In this document: in pieces, positions 38,964 to 48,236 of the stretch
How positions within the stretch are numbered: position 1 is the stretch's first letter
Layout of the letters: every line of letters starts with the position of its first letter
From: Rhodococcus rhodnii NBRC 100604
Lineage (GTDB): Bacteria; Actinomycetota; Actinomycetes; Mycobacteriales; Mycobacteriaceae
Assembly (NCBI RefSeq): GCF_001894925.1
Contig: NZ_BCXD01000025.1
Location: forward strand, 16,049-80,048
Reading direction: 5' to 3'
DNA: 64,000 bases
The notes under the pieces: generated by a model
Seen by the model: only the letters and a program-made list of their open reading frames with translations
What the model was told of the DNA's origin: nothing
The model's database searches: none
Position numbers and translations under genes: made by a program

Positions 38964-40580
38964 TTGACCATCACCGCTCCACCTGCAGTCGCGCGCGCCG
39001 GAGTGCTCCTGCTCGCAGGGGGGCTCGCCGTCGCCGGATGCGCGGCGCCCGACGACGGCGGCAGCGCCTCCACCTCGATCGTCCTCGCCGACGGCTACGA
39101 ACTCGGGGGATACAACCCCGTCGCAGGTCACGGCGAGGCCGGCAACTCCCGCATCTACGACGGCCTGCTCCGGCTCGCGAGCGCGGGTGAGGCGATGCCC
39201 GAGTTCGAGCCCGCCCTCGCCGCGGAGCCTCCGGTGGCCGATCCGTCCGGACAGGTGTGGACGGTCCGGCTGCGCGACGGCGTCTCGTTCACCGACGGCA
39301 CGCCGTTCGGCGCCGACGACGTCGTCGCGACCTACGAGGCGATCCTCGATCCCGCATCGGCGTCGCCGCTCGCGAGTTCGTTCGAGATGCTCGAGTCCGT
39401 CGCCGCACCGAGCGCCGACACCGTCGAGTTCCGGCTGAAGTATCCGTACGCCGCGTGGCCGACGAAGATGCTGCTCGGCATCGCGCCGTCCGAGCGGCTC
39501 GCTCCGGGCCCGGCCGAGGCGTCCGCGTTGAACACCGAACCCGTCGGCACCGGCCCGTACCGGCTGACGTCCCTGCGTGCGGATCAAGCCGTGTTCGAGG
39601 CGAACCGGGACTACTGGGACGGCGCGCCCGGGGTGGAGACGCTGACCGTCGTCCACGTCCCCGACGACAACGCACGCGCGCAGCGGGTCGCCGCGGGCGA
39701 GGTCGACGGCGCGAATCTGCCTCCGCTGCTGGCGGATACGTTCAGCGGGCGCGGTGGCCTCGAGGTCGACGCCAACACCTCGGCCGACTGGCGTGGCATC
39801 TCGCTCGCGCCGGACGGGCCCGTGACATCGGACCCCGCGGTACGGACGGCGCTCAATCTCGCCGTCGACCGCGATGCGATGGTCGACGGCATCCTCGCCG
39901 GGTACGGCCGCGCGGCCTCGACGCCGATCCCCGACGTCTACGGCGACGCGTACGACCCGAGTGCCGTCTTCGCGCACGATCCGCAGCGGGCACAGCAGAT
40001 CCTCGACGACGCCGGGTGGCGTGCGGGTGCGGACGGCATGCGCGAGCGCGACGGCATCCCGGCGCGATTCACTGTCATGTACTTCCCCGAGGACACGCTG
40101 CGGCGCGATCTCGCGCAGGCGTTCGCGTCCGATGCGCACGAGATCGGGATTCGCGTCGACCTCGATGCCGCCGACCGATCCGTGCTCCCGCAGCGACTGC
40201 CCCGCGACGCCGCGATGCTCGGCGGCGGCGATCTGCCGTACGACCCCGACACGCAGGCGTACGCGACGCTGCACTCGTCGTACAACGCGCCGGGGGTCGG
40301 CGGCGCCTACGACAACGCCTCGGGGTACGTGAATCCCGAGGTCGACGCCGCGCTCGACGCCGGACGCCGTTCGCTCGACCCCGCCGAACGCGACGCCGCG
40401 TATCGCGAGGTGCAGCGCGCCTACGTCACCGATCCCGGGTACGTCATGCTCGTGTTCCTCGACCACACGTACGTACGGACGGCGTCGGACTGGGCCGGAA
40501 TCGAGCCGATCCTCGAGCCCCACAGCCACGGCGTGGACTGGGGCCCGTGGTGGAATCTGCGGGAGTGGCGGCGTCCGTGA
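38964..40580 (+). CDS. Substrate-binding lipoprotein of a nickel/peptide ABC importer
   Basis: A 538-aa cluster C solute-binding protein (SBP_bac_5). Lipobox: VLLLAGGLAVAGC, lipidated Cys at about residue 28. The mature part shows the family order: YDGLLRLASAGEAMPEFEPALA, VWTVRLRDGVSFTDGTPFGADDVVATYE, EPVGTGPYRLTSLRAD, and NLAVDRDAMVDGILAGYGRAAS. The TTG start at 38964 is chosen as the only start that includes the signal peptide after the operator. NikA and DppA/OppA belong to one family, so sequence alone cannot fix the ligand; the divergent metal-type ArsR favours nickel or a metal-chelate. Confidence 0.85.
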   Translation: MTITAPPAVARAGVLLLAGGLAVAGCAAPDDGGSASTSIVLADGYELGGYNPVAGHGEAGNSRIYDGLLRLASAGEAMPEFEPALAAEPPVADPSGQVWTVRLRDGVSFTDGTPFGADDVVATYEAILDPASASPLASSFEMLESVAAPSADTVEFRLKYPYAAWPTKMLLGIAPSERLAPGPAEASALNTEPVGTGPYRLTSLRADQAVFEANRDYWDGAPGVETLTVVHVPDDNARAQRVAAGEVDGANLPPLLADTFSGRGGLEVDANTSADWRGISLAPDGPVTSDPAVRTALNLAVDRDAMVDGILAGYGRAASTPIPDVYGDAYDPSAVFAHDPQRAQQILDDAGWRAGADGMRERDGIPARFTVMYFPEDTLRRDLAQAFASDAHEIGIRVDLDAADRSVLPQRLPRDAAMLGGGDLPYDPDTQAYATLHSSYNAPGVGGAYDNASGYVNPEVDAALDAGRRSLDPAERDAAYREVQRAYVTDPGYVMLVFLDHTYVRTASDWAGIEPILEPHSHGVDWGPWWNLREWRRP

Positions 40581-41602
40581 CGAGGCTGCGTGAACGCAGC
40601 GCCGTGGCCGACGTGCCGCGGCGCGCACGCGACCGGGGTATCGGACGAATGGTGTTGCGCCGCATCGCCTTCGTCGTCCCGCTGCTCGGCGTCGTCTCCG
40701 TCGGGCTGTTCGCGCTCGCGTCGCGGTCGCCGTTCGATCCGCTCGCGGGCTACCTCGGCGACCGCTACCTGACGGCGTCCGACGCCGACAAGGCGAGGAT
40801 CGCAGCCGAACTCGGTGTCGACGACCCGTGGTGGGCGCAGTACGGCCGCTGGATCGGCGGCGTTCTGTCGGGTGATCTCGGCATCTCCCGGTCGTTCGGG
40901 ATGCCGGTCGTGGACGTCGTGACGCAGCGCCTTCCGTGGACGATGCTGCTCGGGATCACGGGACTCGTCGTCGCGGCAGCGCTCGCACTGGTCCTGGGCG
41001 TCATGGCGGGTGTGCGCCCGCGCGGCGCGATCGACCGGATCGTCTCGCCGTTCGCCACGATCGTCGCGTCGACGCCGCCGTTCGTCCTGTCGCTCGTCGC
41101 GATCGGCGTCCTCGCACTCGGTCTCGGGTGGCTGCCGACCGGCGGGCTGACGGCACCCGGCGAGGATCCGACACCGGGGGCGGTCGCGCGTCATCTCGTT
41201 CTTCCCGCCGCCGTCCTCGCGTTGTCGCAGGTGCCGTGGCTGCTCATGGCGGTACGGCAGTCGGCCAGGGCGGCGATGGCGTCCGACGCCGTGCTGGGCG
41301 CCCGCGCGCGGGGGATTCCAGAGCGCACCATCGTGCGCCGCCACGTCGTGCCCACCGCGCTCGCGCCGTTCGTCACCGTGATCGGCCTGCGCCTGCCGGA
41401 ACTCGTCGTGGGCGCGGCGATCGTCGAAGAGGTCTTCTCGTGGCCGGGCCTCGCGGGTGCCGTCGTGACGTCGGCGCGCGAGCTCGACTTCCCGCTGCTC
41501 GCCGTCCTGACGCTCGGGACGACGCTCGTCGTGCTGCTCGGGTCGCTGCTCGCCGACATCGCGTACGTCCGGCTCGATCCGAGGGTGCGGGCCGATGCGT
41601 GA
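40577..41602 (+). CDS. ABC importer permease, NikB/DppB type
   Basis: A 341-aa inner-membrane protein with six predicted helices. There is an N-terminal arginine-rich tail (RLRERSAVADVPRRARDRG), then TM1 (IAFVVPLLGVVSVGLFALA), the soluble loop with YLGDRYLTASDADKARIAAELG, and the EAA-type coupling motif SDAVLGARARGIPERTIVRRHVVPTALAPF. GTG 40577 overlaps the stop of the binding-protein gene (GTGA). It pairs with the permease at 41595. Confidence 0.9.
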   Translation: MTRLRERSAVADVPRRARDRGIGRMVLRRIAFVVPLLGVVSVGLFALASRSPFDPLAGYLGDRYLTASDADKARIAAELGVDDPWWAQYGRWIGGVLSGDLGISRSFGMPVVDVVTQRLPWTMLLGITGLVVAAALALVLGVMAGVRPRGAIDRIVSPFATIVASTPPFVLSLVAIGVLALGLGWLPTGGLTAPGEDPTPGAVARHLVLPAAVLALSQVPWLLMAVRQSARAAMASDAVLGARARGIPERTIVRRHVVPTALAPFVTVIGLRLPELVVGAAIVEEVFSWPGLAGAVVTSARELDFPLLAVLTLGTTLVVLLGSLLADIAYVRLDPRVRADA

Positions 41603-41644
41603 CCGAAACCCGATGCGTGACCGAAACCCGATGCGTGACCGAAC
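41595..41644 (+). repeat. 18-bp tandem repeat at the permease start codon
   Basis: Two full copies of ATGCGTGACCGAAACCCG (41595-41612, 41613-41630) and a 14-bp partial third copy. Each copy holds a start codon and adds six residues, so slippage would change only the N-terminal length. Confidence 0.9.
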
Positions 41645-42452
41645 GCTGATCGTCTCCGCCGCGGTCCTGGCGGTGATCGTCGGGTACGCGGTGCTCGTGC
41701 CACTCGTCTCGGGTGGGTCGGGCCCGTCCGTGGACTTCGGGTCCGCACGGCTCGCGCCCGGCCCGGACCACTGGTTCGGGACCGACGGTGCGGGCCGGGA
41801 TCTGTTCGTCCGCACCGCCGAGGGCTTGCGGATCTCGCTGATCGTCGCGGCTGTCTGCGCGCTCGCGTCCACCGTGATCGGAACGCTCGTCGGCGTCGCG
41901 TCGGCCGCGCTCGGCGGGACGGTCGACCGGATCGTCATGCGCTGTGTCGACGGGGTCAACGCGTTGCCACACCTGCTGCTCGGCATCGCGATCGTCGCGT
42001 TCTATCCCGGGAATCTGCTCGCGATCATCGCGTCGATCGCGCTCACCCACTGGACGCAGGTCGCGCGGATCGCGCGGGCGGAGGTGCTCGCGTTGCGCGA
42101 CAGCGAGGTCGTGGCGGCGGCGCGGCTCGCGGGCGCGACGCCGTGGCAGATCGTGCGGCTGCACCTCGTCCCCGCGGCGGGTTCGCAGGCCGTCGTCGCC
42201 GTCGTGATGCTGCTGCCGCACGCGATCTGGCACGAATCGACGCTGTCGTTCCTCGGCCTCGGCCTGCCGCCGGACCGCCCCTCGCTCGGGACGCTGCTCG
42301 ACGAGGCGCGCTCGTCACTCCTGCTCGGCGGCTGGTGGACGCTCGCCTTCCCCGCGGGTGCCCTCGTCGTGACGACGCTCGCCGTCGCGGGACTCGGAAG
42401 CGCGGCGCGGCGCGTCGTGGCTCCGCTCGAACGGGAACGGATTCCGTCGTGA
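41595..42452 (+). CDS. ABC importer permease, NikC/DppC type
   Basis: A 285-aa inner-membrane protein with about six helices: TM1 (LIVSAAVLAVIVGYAVLVPLV), then HWFGTDGAGRDLFVRTAEGLRISL typical of NikC/DppC, and the coupling motif SEVVAAARLAGATPWQIVRLHLVP. The first 14 residues are a repeat, MRDRNP twice plus MRDRT, from an 18-bp tandem duplication that creates three in-frame ATG codons (41595, 41613, 41631). The true start could be any of them. The first overlaps the stop of the upstream permease gene. Confidence 0.9.
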   Translation: MRDRNPMRDRNPMRDRTLIVSAAVLAVIVGYAVLVPLVSGGSGPSVDFGSARLAPGPDHWFGTDGAGRDLFVRTAEGLRISLIVAAVCALASTVIGTLVGVASAALGGTVDRIVMRCVDGVNALPHLLLGIAIVAFYPGNLLAIIASIALTHWTQVARIARAEVLALRDSEVVAAARLAGATPWQIVRLHLVPAAGSQAVVAVVMLLPHAIWHESTLSFLGLGLPPDRPSLGTLLDEARSSLLLGGWWTLAFPAGALVVTTLAVAGLGSAARRVVAPLERERIPS

Positions 42453-43378
42453 CGTCGCTGAACCTGGAAGGACTGTCCGTCCGTATCGCCACGCATGCCG
42501 GGGACGTCCCCGCCGTGAGCGACGTGTCGCTGACCGTCGCGGGCGGCAGCGTACACGCGCTGGTGGGCGAATCGGGCTGCGGCAAATCGGTTCTCGCCCA
42601 TGCGTGTCTCGGCCTGCTGCCCGCATCGGCGCGGGTCGACGGACGGGTGCACGTCACCGACAGGACGGGCTGTGTCGTGGATCTGCGTGACGACGCGGCC
42701 GCGGCCCGTGCGCGCGGTGGCGTCGTCGCCCTCGTGCCGCAGTCGGCGGCGACGCATCTGACTCCGGTGCGCACCGTCGGGAGCCAGATCGCCGAGACCG
42801 CCGAGGTGCACGGCAGCGGGCACGCCGTCGCGGGGTTGCTCGCGCGAGTCGGGCTGCCGCCGAACGTGGCCGAGCTGTACCCGCACGAGTTGTCGGGTGG
42901 GATGAGCGCGCGTGTCGCGGTCGCGTGCGCGCTCGCGGGCGACCCCGACGTCCTCGTCGCGGACGAGCCGACGGCGAGCCTCGATCCCGCTGCGGCGCAG
43001 GCAATGACGGAGTTGCTGGTGGACTGCGCGAGCGGCGGGGCCGCCGTCCTCGTCGTGACGCACGACCTCGCGCGCGTCCACGCCTGGGCAGACGCGATCT
43101 CCGTGATGTATGCGGGCCGGATCGTCGAAACCGGGCCTGCTGCAGCAGTTCTGGGCGACCCGTGGCACGACTACACCCGCGCGTTGCTCGCGGCGCTGCC
43201 CGCGAACGGGCTGCGTCCGATGCCCGGTTCGCCGCCGGATCTCACCGCGCTCGCGCAGCACGGGATGACCGACGAGTGCGTGTACCACCTGCGCGATCCC
43301 GCGACGACGCAGTCGGGCGGGCCGACCGCACTGCGGTGGACCGGGATGCGCGCGGTCCGGACGCGGGTGCTCGCATGA
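42449..43378 (+). CDS. ABC importer ATPase, NikD/DppD type
   Basis: A 309-aa ATPase: Walker A GESGCGKSVLAHACL, Q-loop (VPQSAATHLTPVRTVGSQI), signature LSGGMSARVAVACALAGD, Walker B VLVADEPTASLD, H-loop VVTHDLARV. The signature has GGM rather than GGQ, as is usual in this subfamily. The C-terminal oligopeptide/dipeptide domain (PGSPPDLTALAQHGMTDECVYHLRD) normally carries a CxxC-type Fe-S cluster region but here holds only one Cys. GTG 42449 overlaps the previous stop. Confidence 0.9.
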   Translation: MTSLNLEGLSVRIATHAGDVPAVSDVSLTVAGGSVHALVGESGCGKSVLAHACLGLLPASARVDGRVHVTDRTGCVVDLRDDAAAARARGGVVALVPQSAATHLTPVRTVGSQIAETAEVHGSGHAVAGLLARVGLPPNVAELYPHELSGGMSARVAVACALAGDPDVLVADEPTASLDPAAAQAMTELLVDCASGGAAVLVVTHDLARVHAWADAISVMYAGRIVETGPAAAVLGDPWHDYTRALLAALPANGLRPMPGSPPDLTALAQHGMTDECVYHLRDPATTQSGGPTALRWTGMRAVRTRVLA

Positions 43379-44124
43379 CGGGCGAGCTGCGCGCCGACGG
43401 CGTCCACGCGGGCTACGACGGCACGCCCGTGCTGCGTGGCGTCGGCGTCGTGGTGCCGCCGGGTGCGACGACGGCGCTGACCGGGGCGTCCGGAAGCGGG
43501 AAGACGACTCTCGCACGGGTGCTCACCGGACTGCACTCACCGGCGCGCGGCGTCGTCACGATCGGTGGGCGACCACCGCGGCGCGGCGAGATCGCGATGC
43601 TGTTCCAGTCGCCGCGGCGCGGCGTCGACCCGCGCTGGACGCTGGAACGGATCGTCGGCGAGCCGCTGCTGCTGCGCGGTGTGCGGCGGGCGCAGCGGCG
43701 CAGGGCCGTGGCCGCAGCGGCCGAGCGTGTCGCGCTGACCCCCGACCTGCTGGCGCGCCGTCCGCACCAGGTGTCCGACGGGCAGCTGCAACGCGCATGC
43801 CTGGCGCGCGCCCTCGTCCAGGAGCCGCGCTACCTCGTGTGCGACGAGATGACCTCGATGCTCGACCCCGCGACGACGGCATTCCTCGTCGGCGTGCTGC
43901 GCGAGCAGGCCGCGCAGGGGACGGGAGTTCTCGCGATCAGCCACGACCACGACCTCGTCGCGGCCTGGGCCGACACCGTCGTCGATCTCGCGGCCCTGGC
44001 CACCACGCCTGCCACCACCACGCCTGCCACCGCCGGGCCTGCCGCCACCTCACCCGACCTGCCCGAATCACCCCTTCCCCGTGGCGCAATGTCACATCGT
44101 GCGCGTTCGGGGCACACGAGGTGA
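43375..44124 (+). CDS. ABC importer ATPase, NikE/DppF type
   Basis: A 249-aa ATPase: Walker A GASGSGKTTLARVL, Q-loop FQSPRRGVDPRWT, a weak signature (VSDGQLQRACLARAL, with Asp for Gly), Walker B YLVCDEMTSMLD, H-loop AISHDHDL. The last 40 residues are low-complexity Thr/Pro/Ala (TTPATTTPATAGPAATSP), encoded by 15-bp repeats at about 43998-44050, and are unlikely to be functional. ATG 43375 overlaps the preceding stop (ATGA). It completes the binding-protein / two-permease / two-ATPase importer. Confidence 0.85.
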   Translation: MTGELRADGVHAGYDGTPVLRGVGVVVPPGATTALTGASGSGKTTLARVLTGLHSPARGVVTIGGRPPRRGEIAMLFQSPRRGVDPRWTLERIVGEPLLLRGVRRAQRRRAVAAAAERVALTPDLLARRPHQVSDGQLQRACLARALVQEPRYLVCDEMTSMLDPATTAFLVGVLREQAAQGTGVLAISHDHDLVAAWADTVVDLAALATTPATTTPATAGPAATSPDLPESPLPRGAMSHRARSGHTR

Positions 44125-44147
44125 CACTGCGGCACTAGTGTCCCCGT

Positions 44148-45434
44148 ATGGACGCCGACACTCTGGTCAATGCCGGGCTGGTCCTGCTCTTCGTGCTCAT
44201 CGGTGGTGTCTTCGCTGGCACCGAGCTCGCGATGGTGTCGCTGCGCGAAGGGCAGATCAAACAGCTGGAGGAGAGCGGCACGCGCGGCCGCAAGCTCGCC
44301 GAACTGGCTCGCAACCCGAACCGCTTCCTGTCGGCGGTGCAGATCGGCGTCACGCTCTCCGGATTCTTCTCGGCCGCGTACGGTGCCTCGACGCTCGCGC
44401 CCGACTTCGCGCCCTTCCTCGCCGACCTCGGACTGCCGGACGCGACGGCCGACACCGTCGCGTTCATCCTGCTCACCCTCTTCATCGCGTACCTCTCGCT
44501 CGTCTTCGGCGAACTCGTCCCCAAGCGCATCGCGATGCAGCGCGCCGTCGGGTTCGCGCGGATCGCGGGACCGCCCCTCGGCGTGTTCGCGAACCTCATG
44601 CGGCCCGTGATCTGGCTGCTGTCGGTGTCGACGAACGCCGTCGTCCGGCTGCTCGGCGGCGACCCCGAGGCGAAGACGGAGGAGATGAACGCCGACGAGC
44701 TCGCGATGATCGTCGGCGACACCCGCGGCCTCGCGGCGGGCAGCCGCGCGATCCTCACCGACGTGCTCGGCGCGGGCGATCGGTCCATCCGGGAGGTGAT
44801 GCGTCCGCGTCCGGACGTCACGTTCCTGGAGGCGGCCTGGACGATCGAGAAGGCACGCGACTACGTCCACGAGCTCTCCTACTCGCGTTTCCCCGTCACG
44901 GGCGAATCCGTCGACGACGTGATCGGTTTCGCGCACATCCGCGACATCTTCGAGCGGGACGACGCGACCGCGGTGCGCGACGTCGTGCGGCCGATCCACG
45001 CTGTGCCGGACACGAACCGGGTCCTCGACACGCTGGGCACGTTGCGCAAGGAACAGCATCACATCGCGCTCGTCCTCGACGAGTACGGCGGTACGGCGGG
45101 CATCGTGACGCTCGAGGATCTCGTGGAGGAGATCGTCGGTGAGATCTACGACGAGTACGACTCCGCGATCGAGCCCGAGGACGCGATCGTGCGCAGCGGC
45201 GGGACGATCCGCGTGCAGGGCGGGCTGATCCTGCAGGAGTTCTTCCGCGTCACGGGAATCGAGCTGCCGGAGGGCGACTACGAGACCGTCGCAGGTTTCG
45301 TCATCGACCGCCTCGGCCGCATCCCCGATGCCGGCGACACCGTGGAGATCCCGGGCTACCGGATGCAGGTTCTCGACGTCACGCGGCGCCGCGTCGACCA
45401 CGTCGCCATCACGCCGGTCGAGGTCGAGGGCTGA
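44148..45434 (+). CDS. CNNM/CorC (HlyC/CorC) transporter-associated protein
   Basis: A 428-aa membrane protein. The N-terminal DUF21 (CNNM) domain has three to four helices (LVNAGLVLLFVLIGGVFAGTELAMV, TVAFILLTLFIAYLSLVFGELVPK). Next come a CBS pair (about 205-330; VMRPRPDVTFLEAAW, VRPIHAVPDTNRVLDTLG, DEYGGTAGIVTLEDLVEEIVGEI) and a C-terminal CorC_HlyC domain (about 345-425; TVEIPGYRMQVLDVTRRRVDHV). CNNM proteins handle magnesium and possibly sodium; haemolysin activity is an old misnomer. ATG 44148 lies 6 nt after TAGTGT (44136-44141). It converges with the P-type ATPase gene. Confidence 0.9.
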   Translation: MDADTLVNAGLVLLFVLIGGVFAGTELAMVSLREGQIKQLEESGTRGRKLAELARNPNRFLSAVQIGVTLSGFFSAAYGASTLAPDFAPFLADLGLPDATADTVAFILLTLFIAYLSLVFGELVPKRIAMQRAVGFARIAGPPLGVFANLMRPVIWLLSVSTNAVVRLLGGDPEAKTEEMNADELAMIVGDTRGLAAGSRAILTDVLGAGDRSIREVMRPRPDVTFLEAAWTIEKARDYVHELSYSRFPVTGESVDDVIGFAHIRDIFERDDATAVRDVVRPIHAVPDTNRVLDTLGTLRKEQHHIALVLDEYGGTAGIVTLEDLVEEIVGEIYDEYDSAIEPEDAIVRSGGTIRVQGGLILQEFFRVTGIELPEGDYETVAGFVIDRLGRIPDAGDTVEIPGYRMQVLDVTRRRVDHVAITPVEVEG

Positions 45435-45437
45435 CGT

Positions 45438-48182
45438 TCAGAGGCGTCCGGCGACGGGCGCCTCTTCCGGGACGTTCTCGACGGGAAACAGCTTGCGCAC
45501 CACTGCCTTACGGATCTCCTCGATCCACAGCACCGACGACGCGACGGCGATCGTGAAGAGCCACTCGTCGGAGGTGAGGGTCGTCGTGTCGAACAGGCTC
45601 TGGAAGAAGCCGAGATTGACGACGGCGACGTGCAGCGCCACGACGCCGACGAGCGCGACCCAGATCGTCTGGTTGGTGAAGGTCTGCATCGAGAACACCG
45701 ACCCACGATCCGACCGAACGTTGAGCAGATTGAACACCTGATAGAAGACGAACGTCGTGAAGGCGAGCGTCGTCGCGAACAGCGGATCGCCGGCGCTCTC
45801 CGGGAACAGTTCGTCCGCGAACTCGATGACGAGGATCGTGCCCGTCGCCATGACGATGCCGAAGAACAGGATCCGCAGGATGCGGTTGCGGCTGAGCAGT
45901 CGCTCGTCGGGCGGGCGCGGCTTCTGCCGCATCGTGTCCTTCTCGGTCGGGTCGAGACCGAGCGCGAGGGCGGGCGGGCCGTCCATGATGATGTTGACCC
46001 ACAGGATCTGCAGTGCCGTGAACGGCGCCCCGCCCGCGATCCCGACGACGCCGGCAGTGAGGAAGATGAGTACGAAACCCCACGCCGTCGTGAGCTGGAA
46101 CTTCACGAACTTGATGATGTTGGCGTAGATTCCGCGTCCTTCACGGACGGCGGCAACGATCGTCGCGAAGTTGTCGTCGGTGAGGATCATCTTCGCGGCG
46201 CCCTTGGAGATGTCGGTTCCGGTGATACCCATCGCGATTCCGATGTCGGCCTGCTTGAGGGCGGGCGCGTCGTTGACGCCGTCGCCCGTCATCGCGACGA
46301 TCTGCCCGTCGGCCTGCAGCGCCTCGACGTAGCGGATCTTGTGTTCGGGGGCAACGCGTGCGAGGACGCCGAACGACTCGGCCCGCGAGGCGAGTTCGGT
46401 GTCGCCGACGGCGTCGAGATCGGTGCCGGAGACCGCGTCGCCGCCGATCCCGAGATCCGCTGCGATCGCCGACGCCGTCGTGAGGTGGTCACCGGTGATC
46501 ATGTGCACCGCGATACCCGCGCCGTGCGCGACGCGAATCGCCTCGCGCGCCTCGGGACGCGGCGGGTCGACGATCCCCACGATCGCGTACACGGTGAGGC
46601 TCTCGACCGACTCGAAGAGCCTGTCGGGATCGGTGGGGAGTTCGTCGAGCGTCCGTCCGGCGATCATGAGGGTGCGCAACCCCTCCCGCGCGAGGGCGTC
46701 GACGCCGCGCTCGATGCGCGCGCGATCGTCGTCGGTCAGCGGCCGGTCGCCCGACTCGTCGCGGATGCTGGTCGCGCGCGAGAGCAGCACGCCCGACGCG
46801 CCTTTCGCGTAGCACCGCACGCCCTCGGTGCCGTCGGGCGCGCGGGTGGCGTGGAAGGTCGCCATGAACTTGTACTCGGAGTCGAACGGCACCTCGGCGA
46901 GGCGCGGGCTCGCCGCCCGCGCGCCGGGGACGTCCACCCCGCCCTTCTCGGCGAGCACGACCAGCGCGCCCTCCGTCGGATCGCCCACGAGCGCACCGTC
47001 GTCGACCGTCGCGTCGTTGCACAGCGCCATCGCGAGGAACGCGCGCTTCGCGTCGGGAATCGGGCGGTCGTCGTCGGTGAGGAACGACCCGTCCGTCGAG
47101 TACCCCTCGCCGGTGACGCGCAGCGAGCGCCCCGCAACGTTCATCCGCCGGACCGTCATCTCGTTGAGCGTCAGGGTTCCGGTCTTGTCGGTCGCGATCT
47201 GCGTCGTGCTGCCCAGGGTCTCGACGGCGGAGAGCTGCTTGATGATCGCGCCTTGCTTCGCGAGCCGTGAGGCACCCATCGCGAGGGTGAACGCCACGAC
47301 CGCCGTCAGCCCCTCCGGGATGGTCGCGACGGCGAGCGAGACGGCCGTGAGCAGCAGCTCGTCCCACGACTGGCCGCGCAGCAGGCCGAGCACGAACACG
47401 ATGACGACGACGACGAGCGCGACCGTCGTCAGCAGCGTCGCGAGCTGATCGATCCTGCGCTGCAACGGTGTCTTGTCGCCGCCCGCACCGCCGAGCAGCG
47501 TCGCGATCGTCCCGATCTGCGTGTTCATGCCGGTGCCGGTGACGATCATCGCGGCACGTCCACGCGTGATCTCGGTGTTCATGAACAGCATGTTGGTACG
47601 GTCGCCGACCGGCAGATCCGGGTCGTCGAGTTCGTCGACGCTCTTGTCGACGGGCTGCGATTCGCCCGTGAGCGCCGACTCCGCGACCTGCAGTCGCGCT
47701 GCCTCCACGACGCGGCCGTCGGCGGGCACGGCGTCGCCGGCTTCGAGCAGCACGATGTCGCCGGGCACCAGTTCGGTCCGTGCGATCTCGGTGACGGCGC
47801 CGTCGCGCCGCACCCGCGAGTGCGCCACCGACATGTCGCGCAGCGCCTGCAGGCTCTCCTCGGCGCGCGTCTCCTGCACGTAGTTGAGGACGGTGTTGAT
47901 CGTGATGACGGCGAGGATCACGACGGGCGTCTCCCACTCGCGAGAGACGGCGGCCGAGACCACCGCGGCCACCATGAGGACGAGGGTCATCTTGTCGGCG
48001 AGCAGCCGGGCGATCTTGCGCCACGCGGGTTCGCGGGCTTCTTCACGCAGCAGGTTCTCGCCGTACTCGTCGCGTCGCCTGGTCACCTCGCTCGCCGGCA
48101 GGCCCTGCTGGGGGTCGACACCGAACTCGCCGAGGACGTCGACGGCGCGCTGCGTGTGCCGGGCGGGGGTACTGCCGGTCAT
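45438..48182 (-). CDS. P-type cation-transporting ATPase (P2-like)
   Basis: A 914-aa inner-membrane pump. Domain order: N-terminal cation ATPase domain (TQRAVDVLGEFGVDPQQGL), actuator with TGES (SALTGESQPVDK), M4 with IPEGL, phosphorylation motif DKTGTLT, the nucleotide domain, TGDGVNDAPALKQADIGIAMG, and a C-terminal set of four to six helices. The pattern is closest to Ca2+/Na+-type P2 ATPases; the transported ion is not fixed by the motifs. ATG 48182 has a GAGGAGAG site. It faces the CNNM gene tail to tail with a 3-bp gap, so ion homeostasis is the theme of both, though they are not an operon. Confidence 0.9.
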   Translation of the reverse strand: MTGSTPARHTQRAVDVLGEFGVDPQQGLPASEVTRRRDEYGENLLREEAREPAWRKIARLLADKMTLVLMVAAVVSAAVSREWETPVVILAVITINTVLNYVQETRAEESLQALRDMSVAHSRVRRDGAVTEIARTELVPGDIVLLEAGDAVPADGRVVEAARLQVAESALTGESQPVDKSVDELDDPDLPVGDRTNMLFMNTEITRGRAAMIVTGTGMNTQIGTIATLLGGAGGDKTPLQRRIDQLATLLTTVALVVVVIVFVLGLLRGQSWDELLLTAVSLAVATIPEGLTAVVAFTLAMGASRLAKQGAIIKQLSAVETLGSTTQIATDKTGTLTLNEMTVRRMNVAGRSLRVTGEGYSTDGSFLTDDDRPIPDAKRAFLAMALCNDATVDDGALVGDPTEGALVVLAEKGGVDVPGARAASPRLAEVPFDSEYKFMATFHATRAPDGTEGVRCYAKGASGVLLSRATSIRDESGDRPLTDDDRARIERGVDALAREGLRTLMIAGRTLDELPTDPDRLFESVESLTVYAIVGIVDPPRPEAREAIRVAHGAGIAVHMITGDHLTTASAIAADLGIGGDAVSGTDLDAVGDTELASRAESFGVLARVAPEHKIRYVEALQADGQIVAMTGDGVNDAPALKQADIGIAMGITGTDISKGAAKMILTDDNFATIVAAVREGRGIYANIIKFVKFQLTTAWGFVLIFLTAGVVGIAGGAPFTALQILWVNIIMDGPPALALGLDPTEKDTMRQKPRPPDERLLSRNRILRILFFGIVMATGTILVIEFADELFPESAGDPLFATTLAFTTFVFYQVFNLLNVRSDRGSVFSMQTFTNQTIWVALVGVVALHVAVVNLGFFQSLFDTTTLTSDEWLFTIAVASSVLWIEEIRKAVVRKLFPVENVPEEAPVAGRL

Positions 48183-48236
48183 GTGCTCTCCTCGGGCCGG
48201 GCGGAGCGGGGTGACGGGCGGAGCAGGCGAGCGGGA

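Noticed and set aside
41595..41644. Possible CRISPR-like repeat
   Set aside because: The units are directly adjacent without spacers; it is a coding tandem duplication. No CRISPR array or cas gene is seen anywhere in the window.
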